Below are positions 16,279 through 24,624 of a stretch of 64,000 bases of DNA, one piece after another. The notes below the pieces were generated by a model. That model saw nothing but the letters and a program-made list of their open reading frames with translations. It was not told where the DNA came from and did not search any database. Numbering within the stretch: position 1 is the first letter of the stretch; each line of letters opens with the position of its first letter. The DNA lies in assembly GCA_963708095.1 (NCBI GenBank), contig OY970182.1:2232001-2296000 (forward strand). Reading direction: 5' to 3'. The translations under genes were made by a program, and so were the position numbers. Source of the DNA: JAJZVS01 sp963708095 (GTDB lineage: Bacteria > Pseudomonadota > Alphaproteobacteria > Acetobacterales > Acetobacteraceae).

Positions 16279-16886
16279 TGTCCTGGGATCAAAGCCGCCT
16301 TTTGGCCGCGCCGGCCTTTGCTCCGGTCCAGCTGCCGCGGCCCTCCGAAGGCATCTCGCGCCGCCGCAAGGATCTCTTCTGACAAGGCAGGATCATCGAC
16401 AGCCCGGGCGAGCGTCAGCGCCCCCACCATTCCAGCGAGCGTTTTGATCGCGCGCTTGCGCCGGCTTGCCGCAGTACCGTTCCTCAGCAGGCGGGCGAAA
16501 CGGTCGAGTTGAACACGCACATGCGTGGTCAGCCCGTGGCGAACGCCGTCGCCCTGGCGCACTATATCGGCGCCTAAGGCCGCTACGGCACAGCCATTCG
16601 CGCGATCGGCGCAGTGCCGCCCCGACAGGTAGCCTGACACGACATCGTTCAGCTTCGTGTAGCGGCTTTGTTTCTCGACGCTGCTCTCCAGCGCGCGCGT
16701 CACCGCTTCGGCGGCGAGATCGTCCTTCGATTGGAAATGACCGTAGAATCCTCCGTGCGTGAGGCCGGCGGCGTTCATGATCGCGTCGACACCGACGCCG
16801 TCAAAACCATGCTCACGAAACATCCGTGCGGCAGTTTCCACGATCCGCTCGCGATTCTCCGCCGCCTGCTGCCGACTCACCCGCAT
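16275..16886 (-). CDS. TetR/AcrR-family regulator
   Basis: A 203-residue repressor. Residues 10-60 form the TetR DNA-binding domain: RERIVETAARMFREHGFDG then VDAIMNAAGLTHGGFYGHF. The helix-turn-helix with GGFYGHF is standard. The C-terminal ligand domain includes CAVAALGADIVRQ, as in the NemR/AcrR-like group. It is divergent from the thiolase cassette and probably controls it. Its stop codon is supplied by the end of the 145-bp repeat, so the original C-terminus may have been replaced. Confidence 0.88.
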   Translation of the reverse strand: MRVSRQQAAENRERIVETAARMFREHGFDGVGVDAIMNAAGLTHGGFYGHFQSKDDLAAEAVTRALESSVEKQSRYTKLNDVVSGYLSGRHCADRANGCAVAALGADIVRQGDGVRHGLTTHVRVQLDRFARLLRNGTAASRRKRAIKTLAGMVGALTLARAVDDPALSEEILAAARDAFGGPRQLDRSKGRRGQKAALIPGH

Positions 16887-16912
16887 CTGTCCCTCTCGTC
16901 CTTCCGTGGCCC

Positions 16913-16938
16913 TTGACAGGATATACGACGAGTATCAT
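16913..16938 (+). promoter_or_regulatory. Possible promoter/operator in front of the cassette
   Basis: TTGACA at 16913-16918 is followed by ATATACGACGAGTATCAT, which contains an ATAC/GTAT dyad. A good -10 box at standard distance is not seen. It lies 27 bases upstream of tetR on the rightward side, so it could be the TetR operator and a rightward promoter. Confidence 0.35.
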
Positions 16939-17079
16939 GTCTTCGCATGGATGACGATCGACATTTATCGGCCACGATGCACGGAGCCCTCGCCTGAGCA
17001 ATTCTGCCCTCCGCACAGCCCTTATCGCCCGTCCTCACCTTCTCCCGGTCACTGCAGGCCGAGGTCGGGCCCCGGCCCC

Positions 17080-17331
17080 TATGTCCAAGCGGTGCTGCCA
17101 GGCGCCGTGCACACCGAGATCTGGGCGCAGTCGGCCCGAGACGTCGACGCGATACCCGGGGTGATGGAGGTCGGTGAAGTGGTCGATGCGGCGCTCGTCG
17201 GCTTCGACATACCGTGGCTGCGGGGTGTCGAGCAGTGGGAAGGCTTCGCCGTGGCGCCAGGCGATGGTGTCGAATTCACGGCAAGAGCATCCCGCCGTGC
17301 GTTATCGCGCATGAGGGCGGGCAATCCGTGA
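17080..17331 (+). pseudogene. SDR C-terminal fragment
   Basis: The frame encodes YVQAVLPGAVHTEIW followed by GVMEVGEVVDAALVGFD, which resembles the C-terminal end of classical short-chain dehydrogenases (the PGAT-E-W segment and the VDAALAG helix). The Rossmann fold and the catalytic Ser-Tyr-Lys are absent upstream. The frame ends at TGA 17329-17331, 16 bases before the thiolase start. The region 16939-17080 shows no other gene. Confidence 0.5.
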
Positions 17332-17347
17332 TCTGGAGGGTATAGTG

Positions 17348-18538
17348 ATGACGGCTCCACGCTCGGTCGTTCTCTGCGATGCGGTGCGAACCGCGATCGG
17401 TACGTTCGGCGGCAGCCTCAAGGACGTCGCCGCGCCTGACCTCGGGGCTATCGCCATCAAGGCGGCCGTTGCGCGCGCCGGGCTCAAGCCCCAGGAAATC
17501 GAGGCCTCGGTCATGGGCAACGTCATTCAGGCAGGCGCCAAGATGAATCCGGCGCGTCAGGCAGCGATCCATGCCGGGCTGCCAGTCACGGTCCCGGCCA
17601 TGACCGTGAACCGGGTCTGCGGCTCTGGGGCGCAGGCCATCGTTTCGGCGGCGCAGGAGATCCTGCTCGGTGGAACGAACGTCGCCGTAGCTGGCGGCAT
17701 GGAGAACATGGATCTGGCGCCGTTCCTGGTGGCGCGCGGCCGCTGGGGCTATCGCCTCGGCGACGGACAGCTCTATGATAGCGTGCTGCGTGACGGGCTG
17801 AACGACGCTTTCTCCGATCAGCCTTCGGGCTGGCACACCGAAGATCTTGTCCGCGAGTTTCAAATCGACCGAGAAGCGCAGGATCAATGGGCGCTGCGCT
17901 CGCAGAAGCGCTTCAGCGCGGCGCAGGCTGCCGGCAGGTTCAAGGCCGAGATCGTGGCGGTCGAACTGCCGGGGCGAAAGGGCTCGACGGTGTTCGAGGC
18001 GGACGAACACAACCGCCCGGGTGCGACGATCGAGGCATTGGCCGCGCTGAAACCCGCCTTCCGCGAGAGCGGAACCATCACCGCCGGTAACGCGCCGGGA
18101 CTGAACAGCGGTGCCGCCGCGATGGTGGTGGCCGATGAATCATGGGCGGAGCGGCGCGGCCTCACGCCGATAGCCCGGCTCGTCTCCTATGGCATCGCCG
18201 CCGTCGAGCCCGGCATGTTCGGCCTCGGCCCGATCCCGGCCGTCAAGCGGGCGCTCGACCGTGCGGGCTGGAGTCTCGGCACAGTGGAGCGGGTCGAGAT
18301 CAATGAGGCTTTTGCGGCCATCGCCATCGCGGTGACGCACCAACTCGGACTGCCGCAGGACATCGTCAACGTTGAAGGCGGCGCCATCGCACACGGCCAT
18401 CCGATTGGCGCCACCGGGGCCGTACTCACCACCCGCCTCATTCATTCGATGCGGCACGATGGTCTCAAGCGCGGCGTCGTCACCTTGTGCATCGGTGGCG
18501 GCCAAGGCATCGCGCTCGCGCTCGAAACCATCGCGTAG
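17348..18538 (+). CDS. Acetyl-CoA C-acyltransferase (thiolase)
   Basis: A 396-residue thiolase joining or cleaving acyl-CoA with acetyl-CoA. The nucleophile Cys91 is in NRVCGSGAQAI, the catalytic His351 in GHPIGATG, and the acid/base Cys381 in TLCIGGGQG. I start at ATG 17348; a GTG at 17345 precedes it, but the GGAGGG site at 17335-17340 is better spaced for the ATG. The central segment around residues 145-185 looks shorter than in typical thiolases (DGLNDAFSDQPSGWHTEDLV). It begins the rightward cassette of thiolase, MaoC, SDR, SDR and SnoaL-like genes. Confidence 0.93.
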   Translation: MTAPRSVVLCDAVRTAIGTFGGSLKDVAAPDLGAIAIKAAVARAGLKPQEIEASVMGNVIQAGAKMNPARQAAIHAGLPVTVPAMTVNRVCGSGAQAIVSAAQEILLGGTNVAVAGGMENMDLAPFLVARGRWGYRLGDGQLYDSVLRDGLNDAFSDQPSGWHTEDLVREFQIDREAQDQWALRSQKRFSAAQAAGRFKAEIVAVELPGRKGSTVFEADEHNRPGATIEALAALKPAFRESGTITAGNAPGLNSGAAAMVVADESWAERRGLTPIARLVSYGIAAVEPGMFGLGPIPAVKRALDRAGWSLGTVERVEINEAFAAIAIAVTHQLGLPQDIVNVEGGAIAHGHPIGATGAVLTTRLIHSMRHDGLKRGVVTLCIGGGQGIALALETIA

Positions 18539-18585
18539 AGTGGGGGCTGATTTAGACGGGCGAGCGCTACCGCGAAGATTTTGCG

Positions 18586-19002
18586 GTGGGGCAGACCTTC
18601 GGTTCGGGGAAACTGCGCATCAATAAGGACCGGGCCCGCGCGTTCGCTGCCGCGTTCGATCCGCAGCCCTTCCACCTCAGTGAGGCGGCGGCGCGCCGTT
18701 CGATCTTCGGCGTGCTGACCGCGAGCGGCTGGTACACCGCTTCTGTGACGATGCGTCTGCTGATCGAGAGCGAGTTCAAGCCGGCTGGCGGCGTCGTCGG
18801 CGCTGGTTTCGACGAGTTGCGTTGGCCCCGACCTGTGCACACCGGTGACGAGCTGCGCGTCGAGAGCGAAGTGCTCGAGGTACGACCGTCGAAGTCGCGG
18901 CCGGAGCAGGGGTTGATCAAGGTTCGGACGGGCACCTTGAACCAGGACGGTGAGGCCATGCAGATCCTGGTCGCGAATCTCATCGTGCCGTGCCGGAAGT
19001 AA
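18586..19002 (+). CDS. MaoC-family dehydratase; likely N-terminus starts upstream at a non-standard codon
   Basis: A hot-dog-fold hydratase of 138 residues from GTG 18586 (MGQTFGSGKL). The hydratase core AAAFDPQPFHLSE and ASGWYTASVTMRLL is intact. However, the conserved MaoC start GERYREDFAVGQTF is encoded just upstream in the same frame, from 18559, and the codon in the start position at 18556 is ACG, right after a TAG. Either the ATG mutated to ACG or the gene now uses the internal GTG. A homologue at 42146-42640 keeps the full N-terminus. It probably hydrates enoyl-CoA made by neighbours. Confidence 0.8.
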   Translation: MGQTFGSGKLRINKDRARAFAAAFDPQPFHLSEAAARRSIFGVLTASGWYTASVTMRLLIESEFKPAGGVVGAGFDELRWPRPVHTGDELRVESEVLEVRPSKSRPEQGLIKVRTGTLNQDGEAMQILVANLIVPCRK

Positions 19003-19041
19003 CACCGTACCGAGGACCGCCGGCAAGATTGGTCAGGGAGA

Positions 19042-19818
19042 ATGGTCATGACGGGAACGACAGGCATCCAAACGGGTTCGAGCACGCGTACCGCCGTCGT
19101 AGTGGGCGTCGGCGCCGAGCGCGGGCTTGGCGCAGCGTTGTGCCGGCGTTTTGCGGCCGAAGGCTATCATGTGCTGGTCGCCGGCCGGACGCCGGAGAAG
19201 CTTGAGCAGGTCGCTCGGACGATCCGTGGAACCGGTGGCAGCGCGGAAGCCATAGCCATGGACACGACGCGTGAGGACGGCGTGGCGCGCCTCTTCGATC
19301 GGGCGATGTCGCCGGGCGATGGCCGCCAGCCGACCGACCTCTTCGTCTTCAACGCCGGCAACAATCAGTGGATCGATTTCCGCGCGCTGACTGCGCAGCA
19401 GTTCGAGGATTTCTGGCGCGTCGGCTGCTTTGGCGGCTTTCTGGTCGGCCGCGAGGCGGCCCGGCGACTGGCTCCACTCGGCCGCGGCACGATCATCTTC
19501 ACCGGCGCATCCGCAAGCCTTCGCGGCAAGCCGGGTTTTGCACAATTTGCTGCGGCCAAGGCCGGCCTTCGCATGATTGCGCAAAGCATGGCGCGGGAGT
19601 ACGGGCCGCTCGGCCTCCATGTCGCGCACGTGGTGGTGGATGGGGGGATCGATGGCGATCGGCTGCGTCGTCGCGCGCCGATGCTGATTAAGGAACGTGG
19701 TGAGGACGGCCTGCTCGGCATCGACGCGATCGCCGAAACCTATTGGAACATCCATCGCCAGCCACGCTCGGCATGGACGCAGGAAGTCGACCTGCGGCCG
19801 TTCAAGGAAACGTTCTGA
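19042..19818 (+). CDS. Atypical short-chain dehydrogenase/reductase
   Basis: A 258-residue SDR. The nucleotide motif is GVGAERGLGAAL (residues 22-33), and FNAGNN follows. The Ser position is in FTGASASLRG. The usual Tyr of the YxxxK motif is Phe here (FAQFAAAKAGLR), so ordinary oxidoreductase chemistry is doubtful; this substitution is known in an atypical SDR branch. The end has AHVVVDGGIDGDRL. AGGGAGA just upstream of 19042 better fits the ATG at 19048. It lies 40 bases after the MaoC gene. Confidence 0.85.
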   Translation: MVMTGTTGIQTGSSTRTAVVVGVGAERGLGAALCRRFAAEGYHVLVAGRTPEKLEQVARTIRGTGGSAEAIAMDTTREDGVARLFDRAMSPGDGRQPTDLFVFNAGNNQWIDFRALTAQQFEDFWRVGCFGGFLVGREAARRLAPLGRGTIIFTGASASLRGKPGFAQFAAAKAGLRMIAQSMAREYGPLGLHVAHVVVDGGIDGDRLRRRAPMLIKERGEDGLLGIDAIAETYWNIHRQPRSAWTQEVDLRPFKETF

Positions 19819-19848
19819 GACACGAAGCGAGTCTTCAAGGGGGTCTGC

Positions 19849-20598
19849 ATGGGTAAGCTCGATGGAAAAATTGCGCTGGTCACCGGCGGCAATAGCGGCA
19901 TCGGTCTCGCGGCGGCGAAGCAGTTTGTGCGCGAAGGCGCCTACGTCTTCATCACGGGCCGCCGCGAACCGGACCTGGCGGCAGCGGTCAAGGAGATTGG
20001 AATGAATGTGGCCGGTGTGCAGGGCGACGTATCAAACCTTGGAGATCTCGATCGCCTATTTGCGCAAATCCAACACGAAAAGGCCAGGCTCGATATCGTG
20101 TTCGCGAATGCCGGTGTCGCGAAATATGCCCCCTTCGGCAAGATTACGGAGGAGCTCTACGAAGAGATCTTCGACATCAATGTGAAGGGTCTGTTGTTCA
20201 CCGTCCAGAAGGCGCTTCCGCTGCTGCCCGACGGTGCCTCGATCATCCTGAATGCATCTATCGTGGCGAGCAAAGGGCTGCCGGAGAACAGTATTTATAG
20301 CGCCACGAAAGCTGCCGTCCGCTCGTTCGCACGGACTTGGACGACGGACTTGAAGGGCCGCCGCATTCGCGTCAACGCAGTGAGCCCAGGTTCGATCGAC
20401 ACGCCCGGACTGAATGGCTTGCTGGCTTCCTCGGAAGCTGGCGAGCAACGCCGGAAGATGATTTCCAGCGCGGTCCCGCTGGGGCGGTTCGGCACACCAG
20501 ATGAGATCGCGAAGGCCGTGGTGTTTCTAGCGTCCGACGACAGCAGCTACATCGCGGGCACCGAACTGTTCGTGGATGGCGGCTTCGCGCAAGTGTAG
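19849..20598 (+). CDS. Classical SDR oxidoreductase
   Basis: A 249-residue SDR of the 3-oxoacyl-ACP reductase/glucose dehydrogenase type. TGGNSGIGLAAA (NAD(P) binding), FANAGVAKY, catalytic Ser in NASIVASKG, Tyr and Lys in YSATKAAVR, and VNAVSPGSIDTPG are all present, as is the C-terminal GTELFVDGGFAQV. Thus it should be active, unlike its neighbour. AAGGGGGTCTGC precedes the ATG. The substrate may be a 3-oxo or hydroxyacyl compound from the thiolase/MaoC steps, which is inference. Confidence 0.9.
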   Translation: MGKLDGKIALVTGGNSGIGLAAAKQFVREGAYVFITGRREPDLAAAVKEIGMNVAGVQGDVSNLGDLDRLFAQIQHEKARLDIVFANAGVAKYAPFGKITEELYEEIFDINVKGLLFTVQKALPLLPDGASIILNASIVASKGLPENSIYSATKAAVRSFARTWTTDLKGRRIRVNAVSPGSIDTPGLNGLLASSEAGEQRRKMISSAVPLGRFGTPDEIAKAVVFLASDDSSYIAGTELFVDGGFAQV

Positions 20599-20697
20599 GC
20601 GGCGGCAGATTTTTGCAGCCGCCTCTCAACCGATCCCGCGGCGCTCGCGCGGCCTAGCCCGACATTCGCGGCTGCCCAAACAAGGAGATGTAAAGCC

Positions 20698-21096
20698 ATG
20701 ATCACGACCGAAGCCCGGAACAAAGCCTTCGTCCTGGAGGCGTTCGACGCGCTTTTCAACAAGCGCGACTACGAGGCGGCGGAGCGTTTCTGGTCGCCAG
20801 CCTATATCCAGCACAGCGCGCATATCGCGCCGGGGCGCGCGGGGCTCTTCGAACTCGTCAAGGCCGCACCGAGAGAGCTGCACTACGAGAACGCGCTGAT
20901 CGTCGCCGAGGGCGACCATGTCATGCTCCACGGCCGGTTTTCCGGGATAGGGCAGCCAGCGAACTGGGTCGTGGTCGACATTCTGCGCATCGAAAACGGC
21001 CTGCTCGCCGAGCATTGGGACGTCATCCAGGACGAGGCGACGCGAGAGTTTTCGAAGAGCGGCCTGCCCATGTTCGGGGACAAATTCCCTGCCTGA
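20698..21096 (+). CDS. SnoaL-like / NTF2-fold protein
   Basis: A 132-residue protein with the SnoaL-like fold: NKAFVLEAFDALFNKRDYE, the pocket residues YIQHSAHIAPGRAGLFEL, and LRIENGLLAEHWDVIQDE. Related proteins are annotated as predicted aldol-condensation or ester-turnover enzymes (COG4922-like). AAGGAG lies about 10 bases upstream of ATG 20698. It is the last intact gene of the cassette bounded by the direct repeats. Confidence 0.85.
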   Translation: MITTEARNKAFVLEAFDALFNKRDYEAAERFWSPAYIQHSAHIAPGRAGLFELVKAAPRELHYENALIVAEGDHVMLHGRFSGIGQPANWVVVDILRIENGLLAEHWDVIQDEATREFSKSGLPMFGDKFPA

Positions 21097-21136
21097 CGGT
21101 GGCGGTGCACTGTGGGATCTGAAGGGTCAGACCTGA

Positions 21137-21421
21137 CTGTTCGCCGAAGCGACCCATGAGGCCGACATTCACAAGCAGCGCGCGACGCTGGGTCGCTTCG
21201 GCTCGCCTGGTCGGCGCGTCCGCTTCATGCCGGGTCCGCGTATCCTCGAGGACGAAACGGGCGAAGTCGTTGACGTCCGCAACAATCCACGCGATGCCTT
21301 CGCCGGCCATACCAACGAGACGCAGTGGGATCGATTTCACGCCGCGTACTTTAACGGGTATGCTCTCTGGACCTATCTGACTCTGCCCTTCCTCTACGCC
21401 TATCCCACCCGCAATCAATGA
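21137..21421 (+). pseudogene. 5'-truncated fragment of an uncharacterised conserved protein
   Basis: The open frame begins right after a TGA and encodes LFAEATHEADIHKQRATLGR, then EDETGEVVDVRNNPRDAF and FHAAYFNGYALWTYLTLPFL. The second part recalls an uncharacterised proteobacterial family with RNNP and YAMWTYLTTPFLL motifs, but I cannot name it. No ribosome site or start is evident; the first internal ATG is at 21227. The protein ends soon after, while family members seem longer. It looks like a remnant cut by the neighbouring repeat. Confidence 0.5.
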
Positions 21422-21532
21422 GGTGTTCGTTGCGTTCTTTCGGCCTCTACGATTCTTTTCCATCCGATTCGGCTATTTCGTCCCAAGCCCTTACTCACGT
21501 TACGGCCTGCCGGATTGCTCAACCGCCCAACG

Positions 21533-21677
21533 GCGGCCTTTCTCACGAAGCTCCGGCCCGCCCGGTTACCCGATCGAGCTGCTCGTCAGCTACCAGGGTC
21601 TACCGACAATGCCCCGGGCGGAGCCTTCCTCCACTGGTGAACCGCGCCGTTGGGGCGCACTGAATAAGATGGGCTAG
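21533..21677 (+). repeat. 145-bp direct repeat, right copy
   Basis: Counterpart of 16134-16278 in the same orientation and of the same length. Together the two copies bracket 5.25 kb with the tetR-thiolase-MaoC-SDR-SDR-SnoaL set. Immediately after GGGCTAG at 21677 the sequences diverge. Confidence 0.8.
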
Positions 21678-21986
21678 GCCAGAGGGCGCTATCCCCGGGG
21701 GAACCGGAAAATCGGCGCAGCGGGCGGGTCCTCCACTTCTCCCGCGCTGCGGGCTTGGGCCGAATGCCCTGGCGCTGTCCCCTAGCCTAAACAGAAAGTC
21801 CCCCCCGCGGCCCGGTGCAGCATCGGGGTCGGAGCCGCTTTCACCTGCGAAGGGTCGGCCCCGCCGGTGGCAACTTGTACCAGCGGCCCCGGCCGATTTA
21901 TACCGCCGGCCTCTTCGGCCGGCCGGTATTACCTTCGCGATGCGCCGGTCATTCCAGCGGTCGGCGCGAAACCCCGAAAATCGGGC
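21678..21986. other. Intergenic, no feature recognised
   Basis: About 310 bases between the right repeat and the EEP-family gene. I see no gene, tRNA or clear promoter. A GGCCGGCC-rich patch around 21910-21925 (ggcctcttcggccggccgg) can form a short hairpin that might end the leftward EEP transcript. Confidence 0.4.
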
Positions 21987-22604
21987 TCAGGCCGCGGCGG
22001 CCAGCGGTGCGGCAACCGCTTCCATTTCCAGCCGGATGACGATCGGGGAATGGTCCGAGGTTTCGCGCGGCAAAACGTGCGCTTCCGTGCAGGCGAGGCC
22101 GCGGATCAGGCAGCGATCGATGCGGATAGGGATGATGTCGCCCATGACGTGCGTGGGCCGGCGCGGACCGACGTCGCGGAATCCCGCAAGCAGCGCCGGG
22201 CCGAGCAGGTTGAAGTCGCCCACCACCGCAGCGTGGGCGGGGAGTATCCGGGCAATCCGCCGCAGTTGGCGCCGGTTGAGCACCTGTCCGTGCGAGAGGT
22301 GCACGTTGGCGATCGCGAGATCCCCGAGATCGACGATCTGGCAAATGCGGCGGATCAGCGTCCCCCGCGGCAGGTGCAGAATCCGCGGCGTGATCGCTGT
22401 GGCGCTCCACATTGCGAGGCCGTGGATGTGGTCGGGCAACGGGGTACGCGCATAATGCCCGCCAATCTGCGCCGGCAGAAAGTCGATATCGCTGGTCGCT
22501 TCCTGCATCAGCAGCAGGTCCGGATGTTCCCGAAGGATCAAGCCGGCCACGTCGAAGACGGACGCCCCGACCGAGCGCAGGAGATTCCAGCTGATAATCT
22601 TCAT
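21987..22604 (-). CDS. Endonuclease/exonuclease/phosphatase-family protein
   Basis: A 205-residue EEP-fold hydrolase. I start at ATG 22604 (MKIISWNLLRSV); a TTG at 22613 is in frame. The family metal and catalytic motifs are present: SWN at residue 5-7, LLLMQEAT with the Glu, NVHLSHG, VVGDFNLLGP with Asp-Asn, and the final SDHSPIVIRL His. It probably hydrolyses a phosphodiester, either DNA or a lipid-linked one. It is a single leftward gene. No membrane segment is seen. Confidence 0.85.
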   Translation of the reverse strand: MKIISWNLLRSVGASVFDVAGLILREHPDLLLMQEATSDIDFLPAQIGGHYARTPLPDHIHGLAMWSATAITPRILHLPRGTLIRRICQIVDLGDLAIANVHLSHGQVLNRRQLRRIARILPAHAAVVGDFNLLGPALLAGFRDVGPRRPTHVMGDIIPIRIDRCLIRGLACTEAHVLPRETSDHSPIVIRLEMEAVAAPLAAAA

Positions 22605-23134
22605 GGCGTCCAAATGGCTCTCTTTTCGGCGGCCGCAACGCGGCGAATCGACAGCCCGGCTTCCCGTGGCACGGCATTGTCAGCAGATCGTCGCATTCCG
22701 GGCTTCGATGGACACGACCGCCCCGCCCATGGGGCAGGCGGGTCGGGCCACGAGCGCAGGAAGTTCGGCTTCTCGTCTCGTCGACACATGAAATCGCCGG
22801 AGAGGTAAACCGCAGGTAGGGCCAGCACCGACACCAGGGCCTGCCCCCGAATGGCGTGGGGGCATTTAGGCAGCGGCCACACTTGGCGCAACCGGACTGC
22901 CGCTCCTGCATGGCAGGGTGGCATTGCCAGCCTTGGCAGCGTCATCCCTCCGCCGGCGGCCGGATCGGCAGGCGAGCGCGGGCCAGACGCCGGGCACTGG
23001 CGCCGCCATTGGGATGCGCCGTCTGGGATATGCGCCGTCTGGGATATGCGGCGACCGGGACGCTCGACCTCGCAGACCGGCGGGCCGGGAAAGCGGCTCC
23101 CAACGAACCGGAACCACCCTGACCGGAAGACGCT
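22605..23134. other. Intergenic region downstream of trpF with 16-bp tandem repeats
   Basis: 530 bases without a convincing gene. Starting at 23011, GGGATGCGCCGTCT is followed by GGGATATGCGCCGTCT (23025-23040) and GGGATATGCGGCGACC (23041-23056), so one degenerate and two longer tandem units. trpB, which usually follows trpF in relatives, is not here. Confidence 0.55.
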
Positions 23135-23764
23135 TCAGGCGGCGCGTGCGGCGGCGATGAAGGCGCGGATCAAGGCCGGGTCCTTCACGCCCGGCGCCCG
23201 CTCCACCCCCGAGGACACATCCACCGCCGGGGCCCCGGTGGCGCGGATTGCCGTCGCCACGGTCGCGGGCGCGAGGCCGCCGGCCAGCAGCCACGGCGCC
23301 GGCGCGCGCCAGCCACGCAGCAGCGACCAGTCGAACGCGGTGGCGTTGCCGCCAGGCCGGGTGGCCGCGGCGGGAGGCTTGGCTTCCAGGACGAAGCGGT
23401 CGGCGCCCCCGGGCTCGGTCGGCAGGTCGGCCGCCCCCGCCACGCCGATCGCGCGCCAGACCGGGCGGCCGAAGCGGGCCCGTAGCGCCGCCACCCGCTC
23501 CGCCGCGGCATAGATCTGCAGCGCGTCCAGCGGCAGCGCGCGGAGCACCGCTGCCACCTCCGCGTCGGTCGGATCGACGAACAGCCCGACCCGCGCCGGG
23601 CCGCCCGGCAAACCGGCCGACAAGACCGCCGCCTGTGCCGGGGTGAGCGCACGCGGCGAGGGCGGGAAGAATACGAACCCTACCCAGTCCGCCCCCGCCG
23701 CCGCCGCCGTCGCCAGCGCCACCGGGTCGGTGATGCCGCAGATTTTCACTTGCATGGATGTCAT
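23135..23764 (-). CDS. trpF: Phosphoribosylanthranilate isomerase
   Basis: A 209-residue TIM barrel performing the third step of tryptophan synthesis. VKICGIT near the start carries the catalytic Cys. GLFVDP, the DALQIY strand and the final AVDVSSGVERAPGVKD with the catalytic Asp are intact. Its ATG overlaps the pyrF stop (ATGA), so expression is coupled. The next tryptophan genes (trpB, trpA) do not follow, unlike in many alphaproteobacteria. Confidence 0.95.
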   Translation of the reverse strand: MTSMQVKICGITDPVALATAAAAGADWVGFVFFPPSPRALTPAQAAVLSAGLPGGPARVGLFVDPTDAEVAAVLRALPLDALQIYAAAERVAALRARFGRPVWRAIGVAGAADLPTEPGGADRFVLEAKPPAAATRPGGNATAFDWSLLRGWRAPAPWLLAGGLAPATVATAIRATGAPAVDVSSGVERAPGVKDPALIRAFIAAARAA

Positions 23765-24624
23765 GCCCGCCGCCCGGAGGGATGCGGCGTGGGGAGGCCG
23801 GTCGCGCGCCAGGTATCCGGTGCCGTGTCGCCCCGTGCTGTATCGGCCGGCGCCGCATGGCGGTGTGCCGCAGCACGGGGTGCTGCCGCGTCCAGGGCCG
23901 CGTCACCCAGGGTTGCATCGCCAGGCCCGGCGATCGCAGCGGCGATGGCCGCCGCCGCGGCGGCGGGATCGGGGGCCGCCGTGATCGGGCGGCCGACCAC
24001 GATCCAATCCGCGCCGGCGGCCACCGCCTGCTCCGGGGAGAGCGTGCGCGCCTGATCGCCCAGTGCGGCGCCGGACGGGCGGATGCCGGGCACGACGAGC
24101 TTCGGCCCCGGGCCAAGCTCGGTGCGCAACAGCGCCACCTCGAGCGGGCTGCAGACCAGCCCGTCCGCCCCGGCCGCGAGCGCCAGGCGCGCCAGCCGCA
24201 GCACCTGCGCCGCCGCCCCTCCGGACACCCCCGTGGCGGCCAGCGCCGCGTCGTCCAGGCTGGTCAGCACCGTGACCGCGAGCAGCAACGGCCGGTCCTT
24301 CCCGCCAGCCTCCGCCGCATCCCGCGCCCGCGCGATCATCGCCGCCCCGCCGGCGGCGTGCAGGGTCAGCAGCCGCGGCGCCAGCGGCAGCACCGCACGC
24401 ACCGCACCGGCTACCGTCGCGGGGATGTCATGCAGCTTGAGGTCGAGGAAAACCGGAAGCCCCGGCGCCGCAGCCGCGATCGCGTGCACCCCGGGGGCGC
24501 CATTGGCGAGGAAAAACTCCAGCCCGAGCTTCAACATGCCGACATGCGGTGCGACCGCTCCGGCCCAGGCGGCGGCGCGCGCGGGGTCGGAAGCATCCAG
24601 TGCCGCGATCAGTCGCGCCGACAT
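23761..24624 (-). CDS. pyrF: Orotidine 5'-phosphate decarboxylase with C-terminal extension
   Basis: A 287-residue enzyme making UMP. The catalytic set is D61, K63 and D66 in FLDLKLHDIP. VVPGIRPSG and WIVVGRPIT form the phosphate site. The family is usually 230-245 residues. Here an Ala-rich tail of about 55 residues (from IAAAIAGPGDATLGDAAL onward) is added, reaching the trpF start. The ATG at 24624 overlaps the lapA stop. A long open frame reaching upstream to 25104 lies out of frame over lapA and is not real. Confidence 0.93.
   Translation of the reverse strand: MSARLIAALDASDPARAAAWAGAVAPHVGMLKLGLEFFLANGAPGVHAIAAAAPGLPVFLDLKLHDIPATVAGAVRAVLPLAPRLLTLHAAGGAAMIARARDAAEAGGKDRPLLLAVTVLTSLDDAALAATGVSGGAAAQVLRLARLALAAGADGLVCSPLEVALLRTELGPGPKLVVPGIRPSGAALGDQARTLSPEQAVAAGADWIVVGRPITAAPDPAAAAAAIAAAIAGPGDATLGDAALDAAAPRAAAHRHAAPADTARGDTAPDTWRATGLPTPHPSGRRA

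Noticed and set aside
16759..17331. Intact rightward 190-residue gene
   Set aside because: Its 5' half is antisense to tetR; only the last 80 residues resemble an SDR end.
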